64,000 nucleotides of DNA, taken from the NCBI GenBank assembly GCA_024397995.1, contig CP073746.1, forward strand, positions 2,294,001 through 2,358,000. The letters run 5' to 3'. The notes under the pieces are model-generated. The model did not search any database. It was given only the letters and a program-made list of their open reading frames with translations, and was not told where the DNA came from. A program made the position numbers and the translations under genes. Source of the DNA: a bacterium SCSIO 12827. Its GTDB lineage: Bacteria; Pseudomonadota; Alphaproteobacteria; Rhodospirillales; Casp-alpha2. Positions 25,394 through 34,604 of the stretch are shown here, in pieces (positions within the stretch are counted from its first letter, which is position 1; each line of letters starts with the position of its first letter).

Positions 25394-26176
25394 CTATTCG
25401 GCGGCGTCGCCGACACGCTCGGCCATGGGTTTGTAAGCCGCGATCTTGGCGTGGATTTCCGTGGCCGCGCGCTCCCGGTCCTCGGGAAAATCAATCTCGA
25501 TCCACGGAATGCCCGTTACGTCCTCATACCCGAAGGTGCCCGGTTCCGACGCCTTCATAACGTCGCAGAACGCGTCTTCGTAGACGAAGCCCGGCATGTC
25601 GCCCTGGGACAGTTCGTCCGCCCGGTCGGCGACCCGCTGCGCGATGTCCGGCGCCATGGTCAGGAAGCCCGGCCATTCGCCGACCGTGTCATGGGGCTCG
25701 AACACCTTCTTGCCGAAGTCCACCAAGACGCCGTCACGCACACAGGTCTTCACAGGCTCGGCGCCCGGCACGAAATCCTGATCCAGGATGATGCAGGTCT
25801 CATGGCGGCTACCGATCAGGGCCTTCAGCAGGTCGTCGTGATAATAAACATCGGCATCCATGAACAGAATGCGCTCGCCCGACCTTAGAACCTCGCCCGC
25901 CCGCGCCAGGGACAGGATCGGGCTTTCCTTGAACCGGGGGTTGAACAGAGTGCGCGCGAAGCCCTTGGGTGCCACGCGGGCCAACTCGTCCTCGATCATC
26001 TCTTTCTTGTGGCCGACGACAACGATCAGTTCCTCGACGCCAAGCTGCGTCAGGACCTCGATATGCCGGGCCAGGAGGGTCCGGTCACCGAATTGCAGAA
26101 GCGCCTTGGGAGGATCGTCGTTACCGTCGCCGAAAAGACGCCGGCCGACGCCGGCGGCAAGCATGACTGCTTTCAT
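25394..26176 (-). CDS. Sugar/alcohol-phosphate nucleotidyltransferase (NTP_transferase, PntC-like)
   Basis: The 260-residue soluble protein begins MKAVMLAAGVGRRLFG and PPKALLQFGDRTLLARHIE, the nucleotide-binding loop and Pro-Lys motif of the MobA-like NTP transferase family. A metal-binding Asp pair is likely in LFMDADVYY. Relatives activate phosphorylated alcohols, inositol or phosphonates to CDP or UDP forms. PntC, a phosphonate cytidylyltransferase, is of this type. Here it sits 1.7 kb from a CDP-alcohol phosphotransferase that would use a CDP-linked substrate. Its stop is six bases from that of the convergent dioxygenase. The actual nucleotide and substrate cannot be read from sequence. 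Confidence 0.75.
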   Translation of the reverse strand: MKAVMLAAGVGRRLFGDGNDDPPKALLQFGDRTLLARHIEVLTQLGVEELIVVVGHKKEMIEDELARVAPKGFARTLFNPRFKESPILSLARAGEVLRSGERILFMDADVYYHDDLLKALIGSRHETCIILDQDFVPGAEPVKTCVRDGVLVDFGKKVFEPHDTVGEWPGFLTMAPDIAQRVADRADELSQGDMPGFVYEDAFCDVMKASEPGTFGYEDVTGIPWIEIDFPEDRERAATEIHAKIAAYKPMAERVGDAAE

Positions 26177-26304
26177 TTTCTCGTAACTTCCCGGTTACCG
26201 TTTCGTTGCGCAATAGGTGCGCATGTGACATGTGCTTGTCAATATCGTGAAATCGCGGAGAAACATGCGCTGGGCGCATGGCAACGACCCCGGCGCATCG
26301 TTCG

Positions 26305-27306
26305 TTAAGCGATGTAGCCGTTGGCGCGGAACCAGGCGACGGCATCGGCCAGGGCGTCGCGCGCCGGGCGGGGCGCGTAGCCCAGTTCCCGGGCCGCCTT
26401 GTCCCAGCGGAAAAACATCTTCTTTTTCGCCATGCGCACCGAATCCGGGGCGACCATCGGTTCCACCCCGCCGGTCATCCGGCACCAGGCTTCGGAGATA
26501 TGCGCGATCGGCATGATCAGGCCCGTCGGCACCCGGAACAACGGCGGCCGGCCGCCGGTCAATTCGGCAATCACGCCGAGAATCTCGCTGAGCCCCATGT
26601 TCTCGCCCCCCAGCACATAGCGTTCGCCAATGCGTCCCTTGGCGAAGGCCAGCAGATGGCCTTCGGCCACGTCGTCGACATGGGCGACGTTCAGGCCCGT
26701 GTCGACATAGACCGGCATCTTGCCGTTGGCCGCGTCGACCACGATGCGGCCGGTCGGCGTCGGCTTCACGTCACGCGGGCCGATCGGGGTCGACGGGTTG
26801 ACGATGACCACGGGCCAGCCTTCCTTGGCCGTCAGCTCGCGGATACGCTCCTCGGCCCGGAATTTGGATTGTTTATAGGGGCCGATCATGTCGCCATAGG
26901 CGACCGGGGTGTCCTCGTCGCCGACGCCGCCCGGCGGAATCCCCAGAACGGCGACCGACGACGTATAAACGATGCGGTCCGCCCCGGCCTCGGCCGCCGC
27001 GCGCACGATGGCGGCCGAACCGTCCACATTGGCGCGGAACATGGCCGCTGGATCGCGGGTCCAGATGCGGTAATCAGCGGCGACGTGATAAAGCGCCCGA
27101 CATCCCTTGACGGCCGGATCCAGGGTTTCCGGCGCCAGCAGGTCGCCCTCCACCACCTCGACATCCAGGCCGGCGATATTGCGGCGGTCACTGCCTGGCC
27201 GCATGAGGACGCGCACCGCCTCGCCCGCGTCGAGCAGGCGGCGCACCACGGCGGCGCCGACGAAACCGCTGGCGCCCGTCACCAAATTGGCAGAGCCTTT
27301 TGTCAT
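26305..27306 (-). CDS. hpnA: Hopanoid-associated sugar epimerase HpnA
   Basis: The 333-residue extended short-chain dehydrogenase/epimerase has the NAD(P)-binding TGASGFVGAAVVRRLL at the N-terminus. The catalytic Thr-Ser-Ser and Tyr-x-x-x-Lys appear as VYTSSVAVLG and PYKQSKF. STPIGPRDVKPTPTGRIV is highly typical of HpnA. It is encoded in most hopanoid clusters and is thought to modify the sugar or ribosyl part of the hopanoid side chain, though its reaction is not firmly established. It is divergent from ispH-hpnH, sharing a 161-base promoter region. Confidence 0.88.
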   Translation of the reverse strand: MTKGSANLVTGASGFVGAAVVRRLLDAGEAVRVLMRPGSDRRNIAGLDVEVVEGDLLAPETLDPAVKGCRALYHVAADYRIWTRDPAAMFRANVDGSAAIVRAAAEAGADRIVYTSSVAVLGIPPGGVGDEDTPVAYGDMIGPYKQSKFRAEERIRELTAKEGWPVVIVNPSTPIGPRDVKPTPTGRIVVDAANGKMPVYVDTGLNVAHVDDVAEGHLLAFAKGRIGERYVLGGENMGLSEILGVIAELTGGRPPLFRVPTGLIMPIAHISEAWCRMTGGVEPMVAPDSVRMAKKKMFFRWDKAARELGYAPRPARDALADAVAWFRANGYIA

Positions 27307-27467
27307 GGCCGGGATTTAGGCCTCATAAAAGTCACGATTTCCAGTGGTAATTGGCTGACATTCCGCCCGCCGCCCCTTAACAATAGCGGTGTGCCGCCCC
27401 ATGTAGCCTAAAATGCCTGTTTGCGCTGCAATATCTCAAGGTTTACAAGGGCCCTCCTGAGGATTAA

Positions 27468-28436
27468 GTGATCACGATGACCAAAAACCTGAAGATCCTG
27501 CTCGCCAGCCCGCGCGGTTTCTGCGCCGGGGTGGAGCGCGCCATCGAAATCGTTGAACGGGCCCTGGAAATCCACGGACCGCCCGTCTACGTCCGCCACG
27601 AGATCGTGCACAACAAGCACGTCGTCGAATCTCTGCGCGCCAAGGGTGCCGTGTTCGTCGAAGAAGTGTCCGACGTGCCCGACGGCGCCGTCACTATCTT
27701 TTCCGCCCACGGCGTCGCGGAAAAGGTCGAGATCGAGGCCAACGACCGCGGCTTGCCCGTGATCGACGCGACCTGCCCGCTGGTCTCCAAGGTCCATAAG
27801 GAAGGCCAGAACCATGCGCAGAAAGGCCGCGAAGTCATTCTGATTGGTCATGCGGGTCATCCCGAGGTTGAAGGCACCCAGGGCCGTATTCCCGGTGGTG
27901 TCCACTTGGTGCAGACCCCGGAAGACGTGGCCCATCTCCAGGTCAAGGATCCGAAGGCGCTGTCTTACGTGACGCAGACGACCCTCAGCGTCGATGAAAC
28001 CCGCGATACCATCAACGCCCTGAAAAACCGCTTCCCGGCCATCGTCGGCCCGGACGTGAAAGACATCTGCTACGCCACCCAGAACCGTCAGCAGGCGGTG
28101 CGTGAGTTGTGTACCAAAGTCGATCTGCTGCTTGTGGTCGGGGCCAAGAATTCGTCGAACTCCAACCGCCTGCGCGAAATCGGCGGCGAGATCGGCGTGC
28201 CCGCCTATCTGATCGACGACGCCAGCATGCTCGACCCCAAATGGCTCGACGGCGTGGCCACGGTCGGCATCACCGCCGGTGCTTCGGCGCCCGAGGAACT
28301 GGTGCAGGAATTGATCCGCCGTCTCGGCGAATTCGGCAACACCCAGGTCGAAGAACTGAAGGGTGTGCAAGAAAACATCGTTTTCAAACTGCCGCGCGAA
28401 TTGAACGACGGCACAGGCCCCCACGCCGGGGCCTGA
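27468..28436 (+). CDS. ispH: 4-hydroxy-3-methylbut-2-enyl diphosphate reductase (IspH/LytB)
   Basis: The 322-residue [4Fe-4S] enzyme carries out the last step of the MEP isoprenoid pathway, making IPP and DMAPP. The three cluster-binding Cys are in [13 protein letters not shown] (about 19), [11 protein letters not shown] and [10 protein letters not shown]. Other conserved motifs are [12 protein letters not shown] and [10 protein letters not shown]. Start is GTG at 27468, with GAGG five bases before it; ATG at 27477 is also possible. It is followed after 16 bases by hpnH, so isoprenoid supply and hopanoid extension are transcribed together. Whether the genome has a second ispH elsewhere is unknown. 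Confidence 0.95.
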   Translation: MITMTKNLKILLASPRGFCAGVERAIEIVERALEIHGPPVYVRHEIVHNKHVVESLRAKGAVFVEEVSDVPDGAVTIFSAHGVAEKVEIEANDRGLPVIDATCPLVSKVHKEGQNHAQKGREVILIGHAGHPEVEGTQGRIPGGVHLVQTPEDVAHLQVKDPKALSYVTQTTLSVDETRDTINALKNRFPAIVGPDVKDICYATQNRQQAVRELCTKVDLLLVVGAKNSSNSNRLREIGGEIGVPAYLIDDASMLDPKWLDGVATVGITAGASAPEELVQELIRRLGEFGNTQVEELKGVQENIVFKLPRELNDGTGPHAGA

Positions 28437-28452
28437 GATACCGGAGAGTTAC

Positions 28453-29589
28453 ATGGCAGTCCCCGTCATCCAGCAGGTCCGCGTCGGCGCCTATATCATG
28501 GGCAAGAAGCTGCGCGGCGTCGAGAAATACCCCCTCGTCCTGATGCTGGAACCCCTGTTTCGCTGCAACCTGGCCTGCCCGGGCTGCGGCAAGATCGATT
28601 ACGAAGACGACATCCTGAACAAGCGCCTGTCGGTGGAAGAGTGCCTGAAGGCGGTTGATGACTGTGGTGCGCCCATCGTCTCGATCCCCGGCGGTGAACC
28701 CCTGATCCATAAAGAGATCGTGCAAATCGTCGAAGGCATCGTGGCGCGCAAAAAGTTCGTTTACCTGTGCACCAACGCCCTGCTTCTGGAAAAGAACCTC
28801 AGCAAGTTCACGCCCACGCCGTATCTGACCTTCTCGGTCCATCTGGACGGCATGGAAGCCCATCACGACAAGGCCGTGGCCCAGCCGGGCACCTTCAAGC
28901 GCGCCGTCTCCGCCATCCGCAAGGCGAAGGCCATGGGCTTCCGCGTCAACGTCAACTGCACCCTGTTCGATCAGATGTCGGCCACCGAAGCGGCCGAATT
29001 CTTCGATTTCTGCACCCACGACCTGGGGGTCGAGGGCATCACCGTATCACCCGGCTATGCCTATGAACGCGCCCCCGATCAGGAACATTTCCTGTCGCGC
29101 AAGAAGACCAAGCAGCTGTTCCGCGACGTGTTCAAGCACGAGGGTGCGAAGAAATGGCGGTTCTCGCAGTCGACCCTGTTCCTCGACTTCCTGGCCGGCA
29201 ACCAGTCCTACAAGTGCACGCCCTGGGGCAACCCGACGCGCAACATCTTCGGCTGGCAGAAACCCTGCTATCTGCTGAACGAAGGCTATGCCGATACGTT
29301 TCAGGAGCTGATGGACAGCGTCGAGTGGGACAAGTACGGCACCGGCAACTATGAAAAATGCGCCGACTGCATGGTTCATTGCGGCTATGAGCCGACCGCC
29401 GTCACCGACACCGTGTCGCACCCGCTGAAGGCGCTGAAGGTCTTCCTGAACGGCGTCAACACGGAAGGTGAGATGGCCCCGGAAATCAATCTGGACAACC
29501 AGCGCCCGGCCGAATTCGTGTTCGAAGGCCTGGTCAAGACGCTGAGCCAGAAGATGGCGGAAAAGGCCGAAGGCGAAAAGGCGGCCTAA
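28453..29589 (+). CDS. hpnH: Adenosyl-hopene transferase HpnH (radical SAM)
   Basis: The 378-residue radical SAM enzyme joins a 5'-deoxyadenosyl radical to diploptene, giving adenosylhopane, the first step of C35 hopanoid synthesis. The [4Fe-4S]-binding CxxxCxxC is at C38, C42 and C45 (RCNLACPGCGK). SIPGGEPLIHKEI and the C-terminal Cys-rich ECADCMVHCGYEPTAV-type segment match HpnH. It lies in an operon with ispH upstream and is convergent with hpnG, whose product acts next. Length and motifs are complete. Confidence 0.95.
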   Translation: MAVPVIQQVRVGAYIMGKKLRGVEKYPLVLMLEPLFRCNLACPGCGKIDYEDDILNKRLSVEECLKAVDDCGAPIVSIPGGEPLIHKEIVQIVEGIVARKKFVYLCTNALLLEKNLSKFTPTPYLTFSVHLDGMEAHHDKAVAQPGTFKRAVSAIRKAKAMGFRVNVNCTLFDQMSATEAAEFFDFCTHDLGVEGITVSPGYAYERAPDQEHFLSRKKTKQLFRDVFKHEGAKKWRFSQSTLFLDFLAGNQSYKCTPWGNPTRNIFGWQKPCYLLNEGYADTFQELMDSVEWDKYGTGNYEKCADCMVHCGYEPTAVTDTVSHPLKALKVFLNGVNTEGEMAPEINLDNQRPAEFVFEGLVKTLSQKMAEKAEGEKAA

Positions 29590-29601
29590 GAACAGGCCAA
29601 G

Positions 29602-30291
29602 TCAGCCGAAGGCAAGGCCGGGCCCAAGACGTCCCGCCGCGCCGCGCAGGACCTTCAACGCCCGCGTGCTGCCGCGCCCCAGCGCCAGCAGTTTCCCGAT
29701 GTCGCCCGGATGGGTCGCCAGGTTTTTCAGCAGGCGCACGCCGTCCGTACCACCCGAGGTCGAGACGATTTCATCCGTCCATTCCGGCAACCGCGTATCC
29801 GACGTATCGGACACGGCGCGGATGATCGCGAAGGGCCGCCCCGCCTTGCGCGCCGCCCGGCCGACGGCATAGCTTTCCATATCGACCGCATCGGCCTCGG
29901 TCGTCGCCCGCAGCACGGATTTGCGCCGGGGCCCGGCGACGATGGTCGGCGAATGGGCCAGGGTGGCCCCCTTGCGCGTCACCATATCGCCCAAGGCGTC
30001 TTCCAGGCGCCCCGTCCAATCGGGGTCACAAGTCAGGCTCTTGCTTCCGGCGGCGATGACGCGGGTCGGCAGGATCAAATCCCCGGCCTTGAGCGCCGGG
30101 TCCAGGCCACCACACAGCCCGAAGCTGAGCATGGCGACCACACCCTGGGCGAACATCTCGTCCGCCAGTTCGCCCGCACGTTGGGGGTCAGCCCCGGACG
30201 CGCGCACGTCCAGGTCATCATTATCGGAAATGTCGGACAGGCAGGCGACCTCGCGCAAAACCCCGGTGATGATGCCGATACGGGCCATCAC
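29602..30291 (-). CDS. hpnG: Hopanoid-associated phosphorylase HpnG
   Basis: The 229-residue purine-nucleoside-phosphorylase-like protein releases adenine from adenosylhopane to give ribosylhopane. Visible motifs: GIITGVLREVACL at the start, VAMLSFGLCGGLDPALKAGDLILP in the phosphate/base pocket, and AVDMESYAVGRAARKAGRPF, the Met-Glu ribose-binding motif of the family. ATG at 30291 or the next codon. It is the last gene of the reverse-strand hpn operon, 10 bases after shc, and is convergent with hpnH. Confidence 0.88.
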   Translation of the reverse strand: MMARIGIITGVLREVACLSDISDNDDLDVRASGADPQRAGELADEMFAQGVVAMLSFGLCGGLDPALKAGDLILPTRVIAAGSKSLTCDPDWTGRLEDALGDMVTRKGATLAHSPTIVAGPRRKSVLRATTEADAVDMESYAVGRAARKAGRPFAIIRAVSDTSDTRLPEWTDEIVSTSGGTDGVRLLKNLATHPGDIGKLLALGRGSTRALKVLRGAAGRLGPGLAFG

Positions 30292-30301
30292 GCCGGGCCG
30301 G

Positions 30302-32281
30302 TCAAATGCCGTAGGCGGGGCGTTTGGTGTTACTGCGCTTCAGGTTGCGGTAGCGGGACAGCGTCCACAGCGGGAAATAGGCGCTATAGCCGTGATAGGT
30401 GATGTAGAACACCTTGGGAAAACCGACGGCGTTGAACATCGTTTCCTGCCATTTGCCGCCTTCACGCGGATGGTCCAGCAGGTAGGTGACGCCGCTTTCA
30501 ACCTCGGCGCTGTCCAGTTCGCCCGCCGCCATCAGGCCCATCAGGGCCCAAGCCGTCTGCGACGGCGTGCTTTCCTTGGCCAGGCCCTTCTTCTCGGTCC
30601 AGTAGGTCGCGCAGTCCTCGCCCCAGCCGCCGTCGGCCATCTGGCGGCTTTTCAGCCAGTCGACGGCGCGGCGGATGTAGGGCTGGGACATATCCTCGCC
30701 CACGGCGTTGAGGGCGCTCAACACCGACCAGGTGCCGTAGACGTAATTGGTGCCCCAGCGCCCAAACCAGGACCCGTCTTCTTCCTGCTCGTCCTTCAGG
30801 AAGCGGATCGCGCGAGCGACCACGGCGTCATCCGCGCCGTAACCGAGCTGCGCCAGCATGCCGAGGCAACGCGCGCTGACGTCGGACGTCGGCGGGTCCA
30901 ACAGCGCCCCGTGGTCGGCGAAGGGAATGTGGTTCAGGTGATAGGCTTCGTTCTCGGCATCGAAGGCGCCCCAGCCGCCGTTCTCGCTCTGCATGCCGAT
31001 GATCCATTCGACGCCGCGATCGATGGCATCCTTGTAGCGCACGGGGTCGGCGCGGTGCAGGGCCATGATGACGACCGCCGTGTCGTCCACGTCGGGGTAA
31101 TGGTCGTTCCAGTACTGGAAGGCCCAGCCGCCGGGGCGCAGGTCCGGACGCTTCTTGGCCCAGTCGCCCTTGACGTCGGTGATCTGGCGGTCGACCAGCC
31201 ATTCGGCGGCCTTGTCGAGTACGACGTCGCCCGCTTCCATGCCGCTTTCCTGCATGGCGTGCATGGCCAGCCCCGTGTCCCACACGGGCGACAGGCAGGG
31301 CTGGCAATAGGCTTCGCCGTCGCGTTCCACGACCAGCTTTTCGATGGCCCCCCGCGCCGTCAGGAAATCAGGATGATCGCGGGGATAGCCCAGCACGTCC
31401 TAAGCCATGACCGCGTTGGCCATGGCGGGGAAGATGCCGCCCAGGCCGTCCTCGCCGTTCAGGCGCGTCTTCACGAAGTCCATGCACTTGGTGATGGCCT
31501 TCTTCTCCAGCCACTGGGGGATCATCGGCTGCACCAGCCGCGCCGCCTTATCGATGGCCAGGAACACGTTGCCCAAGACATGGCCCGTGGGATTGTGCAG
31601 GAAATCGGTCTGCTTGAACGGATCTTCGGCAAAGAGTTCGCGGATGCCAACGCCGCGCGGATTGCGCGCCTTGGGCCGGGTCGCGGCCAGCACGAACAGC
31701 GGAATCATCACCGTCCGCGACCAATAGGCGACCTTGTCGATATGGAACGGCGACCAGGACGGCAGCAGCATGGCTTCCGGGCGGATCACCGGCGCCGCGC
31801 GCCAGGGAACCTGTTCGAACAGGGCAAGTGCGATGCGCGTGAAAACGTTCGAGCGCGCAGCACCACCACGCGCCAGCACCGCCGCCCGCGCCTTGGCCAT
31901 GTGGGGGGCGTCCGGGTCGTCGCCAATCAGCTTCAGGGCGTAGTAGGCTTTGACTGTGGCGCTCATGTCGAAATCGCCGTCATGGAACAGCGGCCAGCCG
32001 CCGTGTTTGCCCTGAATGCGGCGCAGATAGTTGCCCATCTTGGCCTCGATGGCCTCGCGGGGCTCGCCCAGGTAATGGTTGAGAAGAATGTACTCGGCGG
32101 GGATCGTCGCGTCCGCTTCCAACTCAAACGCCCAACTGCCGTCCTTGGCTTGCTGACCGGCCAGCCAGGCGCGGGCTTCGTCGATGGTGGCGTCCAGATC
32201 CGCCTGTGCGCGGCCATCAAGGGCCGCCTCGCCGGAACCGGCATTCGGCGTATCGTCCTCTGGCTGCATGGAGATGTCCAT
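30302..32281 (-). pseudogene. shc: Squalene-hopene cyclase interrupted by an in-frame TAG codon
   Basis: Squalene-hopene cyclase (HpnF) turns squalene into hopene and diplopterol. From ATG 32281 the frame encodes a typical N-terminal half (AYYALKLIGDD, GHVLGNVFLAIDKAARL). It then meets a single TAG at 31402-31400 (codon 294), in the conserved stretch ANAVMA-stop-DVLGYPRDHPD. After the TAG the same frame continues without shift for 365 codons, including the catalytic DVDDTA (about 397) and QW-type repeats. Total length would be 659 residues, normal for the family. One base change from a Tyr or Leu codon would explain the TAG. Options: sequencing or assembly error, a real loss of the only cyclase in view, or readthrough. 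The rest of the operon looks intact, which favours error or readthrough. A GTG at 31396 could restart the second half. Confidence 0.88.
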
Positions 32282-32400
32282 CACGTCACCGCTTGAATCT
32301 TTTGTTATCAGGCCATTAATCGCCCAGATGTACTCTTCGCAGGCGCAAAATTCAATGCCTGCGGCGATCCGGCCCCTTCTTTCAGAAAGGGCCTCTGGAA

Positions 32401-33666
32401 TCAAGAAGATGACAAGGACGTGACAACCATGTCGGCGGCCCGGAAACCGGACCGGATGGAACCTTCGATGGTCGCCGGCAGGCCCGTGGCCGTCCAATCG
32501 CCGGCCAGGAGCAGATTATGCCAAGCCGTCCGCGGCGCAGGACGGCGGCGATCCTCGGCCGGAGTCTGGCTGATGGTCGCCCGCTTTTCCTTGACGATAC
32601 GCCAGGGTGGCAGCGGGCCGTCCGCCAATCCCAGGGCCGCCCGCACCTCGGGCCAAAGGCGCATTGCGATCGCTTCGTTGGCCTCTGCCGCCAGGGCGTC
32701 TGCGGCGCTGACCGTGACCGAGGCGACATCGTCGCGCAGAAACACCCATTGCGCCGTGCCGCCGACCAGCCCGACCAAGGGGGGGGCCGCCGGCACCGGT
32801 TGCGTCAGCCGGAAATGGGCGTTGACGATGGCATGGCTGCCCTGCGGCCCGTTCAGGTCCGGCACGACGTCTGCCGCCGCCCATGCGGGCACGGCCAAAA
32901 TAACTTGGTCATCCGGGTCCAGCACCACCGTGGCGCCGGCGAAATCGAGCGCACGGACTTGCCCGTCACCAAAGTCTAAAGCGCGCAAACGGTTGTTGAA
33001 CCGAACCTCCGCCCCCTTCGCCGCCAGATAATCGAGCGCCGGATCAACGAAGCTGTCGCTCAACCCCACCCGCGCCATCAGGGGCTTGCAGGCGGCGCGG
33101 CCGCGGCCGAAGGTTTCCTTCACGACCGGCCACAACAGACGCGCCGACGCCGTGTCGACGGGCGTGTTCAGCACGCCGACGGCCAACGGTTCCCAGAATT
33201 TTTCAAACAACTTGCCCGGCCCGGCCAGGCAGTCTTGGACCGTGTCCTCCGGCCCCGCGCAGGCGAGATGACGGACCCGCAAGTATTCGCTCAAACAAGT
33301 TCTCGGCACCCGGCCGCCACCGAACAGGATGGACCAGGGCACCCGCCCCGAATCAGGTGTCACGGTCCAGGTGTCGCCGGTCCGTAAATCGCGGAACGGA
33401 AAGGACGCGTCCTCAGGCCCGGTCAAGCTGTCCGCCGCCCCCACCGTTTGCAGATAGTCGCGGATCGCCCAATTGCCGGACAGCATCAAGTGATTGCCGT
33501 TGTCGATGCGGCGCTCCAGATGAGCATCGAAATAGGAGCGGCAGCGCCCGCCGGCATGCCCGGCGCTGTCATACAGGACGACCTTGCGCCCGTCCTGGGC
33601 CAGGCGTACGGCGGCGGCCAGGCCCGCCACCCCGGCACCGATCACATGGATACGTCCGATTGCCAT
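32401..33666 (-). CDS. hpnE: Hydroxysqualene dehydroxylase HpnE
   Basis: The 421-residue FAD enzyme converts hydroxysqualene to squalene, the last step of the HpnCDE route. The N-terminus has the Rossmann motif VIGAGVAGLAAAVRLA and the second flavin motif YDSAGHAGGRCRSY. The C-terminus has NLLLAGDWTATGLPATIEGS, a typical amine-oxidase-like FAD contact. I chose ATG 33666 because the frame before it reads into hpnD. It begins 8 bases after the hpnD stop with a G-rich ribosome site. The family was first named a squalene-associated desaturase. Confidence 0.9.
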   Translation of the reverse strand: MAIGRIHVIGAGVAGLAAAVRLAQDGRKVVLYDSAGHAGGRCRSYFDAHLERRIDNGNHLMLSGNWAIRDYLQTVGAADSLTGPEDASFPFRDLRTGDTWTVTPDSGRVPWSILFGGGRVPRTCLSEYLRVRHLACAGPEDTVQDCLAGPGKLFEKFWEPLAVGVLNTPVDTASARLLWPVVKETFGRGRAACKPLMARVGLSDSFVDPALDYLAAKGAEVRFNNRLRALDFGDGQVRALDFAGATVVLDPDDQVILAVPAWAAADVVPDLNGPQGSHAIVNAHFRLTQPVPAAPPLVGLVGGTAQWVFLRDDVASVTVSAADALAAEANEAIAMRLWPEVRAALGLADGPLPPWRIVKEKRATISQTPAEDRRRPAPRTAWHNLLLAGDWTATGLPATIEGSIRSGFRAADMVVTSLSSS

Positions 33667-33674
33667 CCCCCGGG

Positions 33675-34544
33675 CTACAGCAGGCCGTAGCGGAAGGCGA
33701 CCCAAAGCTTTTCCGCCTTGGACAATCCCGCCGGCTCCAGCACCCGGTGCCAGCCGCGCGCCCGCATACGGCGGAAGATGCGCTCATAGGCTTCCATCAT
33801 CATGGTCGCGGGCTTGACCCGATCGGCCTCGCACTGGCCAAGCAGAATCCGCGCTTCGGCGAACTTTTCTCCGGCCAGGGTGCCGATCTCGGTCACGGCG
33901 GCAGTCAGATTGGCGTCGGCCAGAACGCCTTGCGGATCGCGGGCGGCAACACCGTGAGTCGCCAGCAGATCATCGGGCAGATACAGCCGGTCGCGCGCCG
34001 CGTCCTCGTCCAGATCGCGCAGAATGTTGGTCAGTTGCAGGGCGAGACCGAGCGCGGCCGCCAGCCGGTCCCCGATCTCAACCCCCAGGCCGAAGATGCG
34101 GCAGCTCAGCCGCCCCACGGCGCAAGCAACCCGGTCGCAGTACAGCAGCAGATCCTCGCGGGTGGCCAGGCGCAGGGTTTCCGACGCATCCGTTTCCATG
34201 CCGTCGATGACGGCCAGAAAGTCGGCCTCGGCCAGGCCGAAATGGGCAATCGGTTCCGCCAGGGCGACGGCGACCGGGTCCTTTGGCCGCCCCGAATAAA
34301 GGGCGCGGATTTCATCCCGCCAACGGGCCAGTTCGCGTTTTTTCACGTCGAGCGGATTAGGGTCGTCGGCGATGTCGTCGACGATGCGGCAAAAGGCATA
34401 GACCGCGAACATGGCGCGACGTTTTTCGCCGGGCAGAAGCCGCATGGCCCAATAGAAGGTCGTGCCCGAGGCGCGCACGATCTGCTCCACCTGTTCACGG
34501 GCGCGGCCGACTTCGACTTCGGAAAGGGTCACCAAGTTGTGCAT
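33675..34544 (-). CDS. hpnD: Presqualene diphosphate synthase HpnD
   Basis: The 289-residue prenyl synthase condenses two farnesyl diphosphates to presqualene diphosphate. The two Asp-rich metal motifs are visible: FCRIVDDIADDP (about 75) and LTNILRDLDEDAARDRLYLP (about 195). ATG 34544 (MHNLVTL) is preferred; the frame extends 19 residues upstream without family resemblance. It sits between hpnB and hpnE in a compact operon. It is a paralogue of hpnC, with which it shares only the general squalene/phytoene synthase fold. Confidence 0.92.
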   Translation of the reverse strand: MHNLVTLSEVEVGRAREQVEQIVRASGTTFYWAMRLLPGEKRRAMFAVYAFCRIVDDIADDPNPLDVKKRELARWRDEIRALYSGRPKDPVAVALAEPIAHFGLAEADFLAVIDGMETDASETLRLATREDLLLYCDRVACAVGRLSCRIFGLGVEIGDRLAAALGLALQLTNILRDLDEDAARDRLYLPDDLLATHGVAARDPQGVLADANLTAAVTEIGTLAGEKFAEARILLGQCEADRVKPATMMMEAYERIFRRMRARGWHRVLEPAGLSKAEKLWVAFRYGLL

Positions 34545-34604
34545 GGGTGCAATGGATACACTGGGGGGTGCAGCCAAGGCCAGCCCCCAATGACGGGGCA
34601 ACCG

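Noticed and set aside
29921-32296. 791-codon open frame on the forward strand
   Set aside because: Antisense to hpnG and shc. It stays open because of codon bias on the other strand and shows no recognisable motif.
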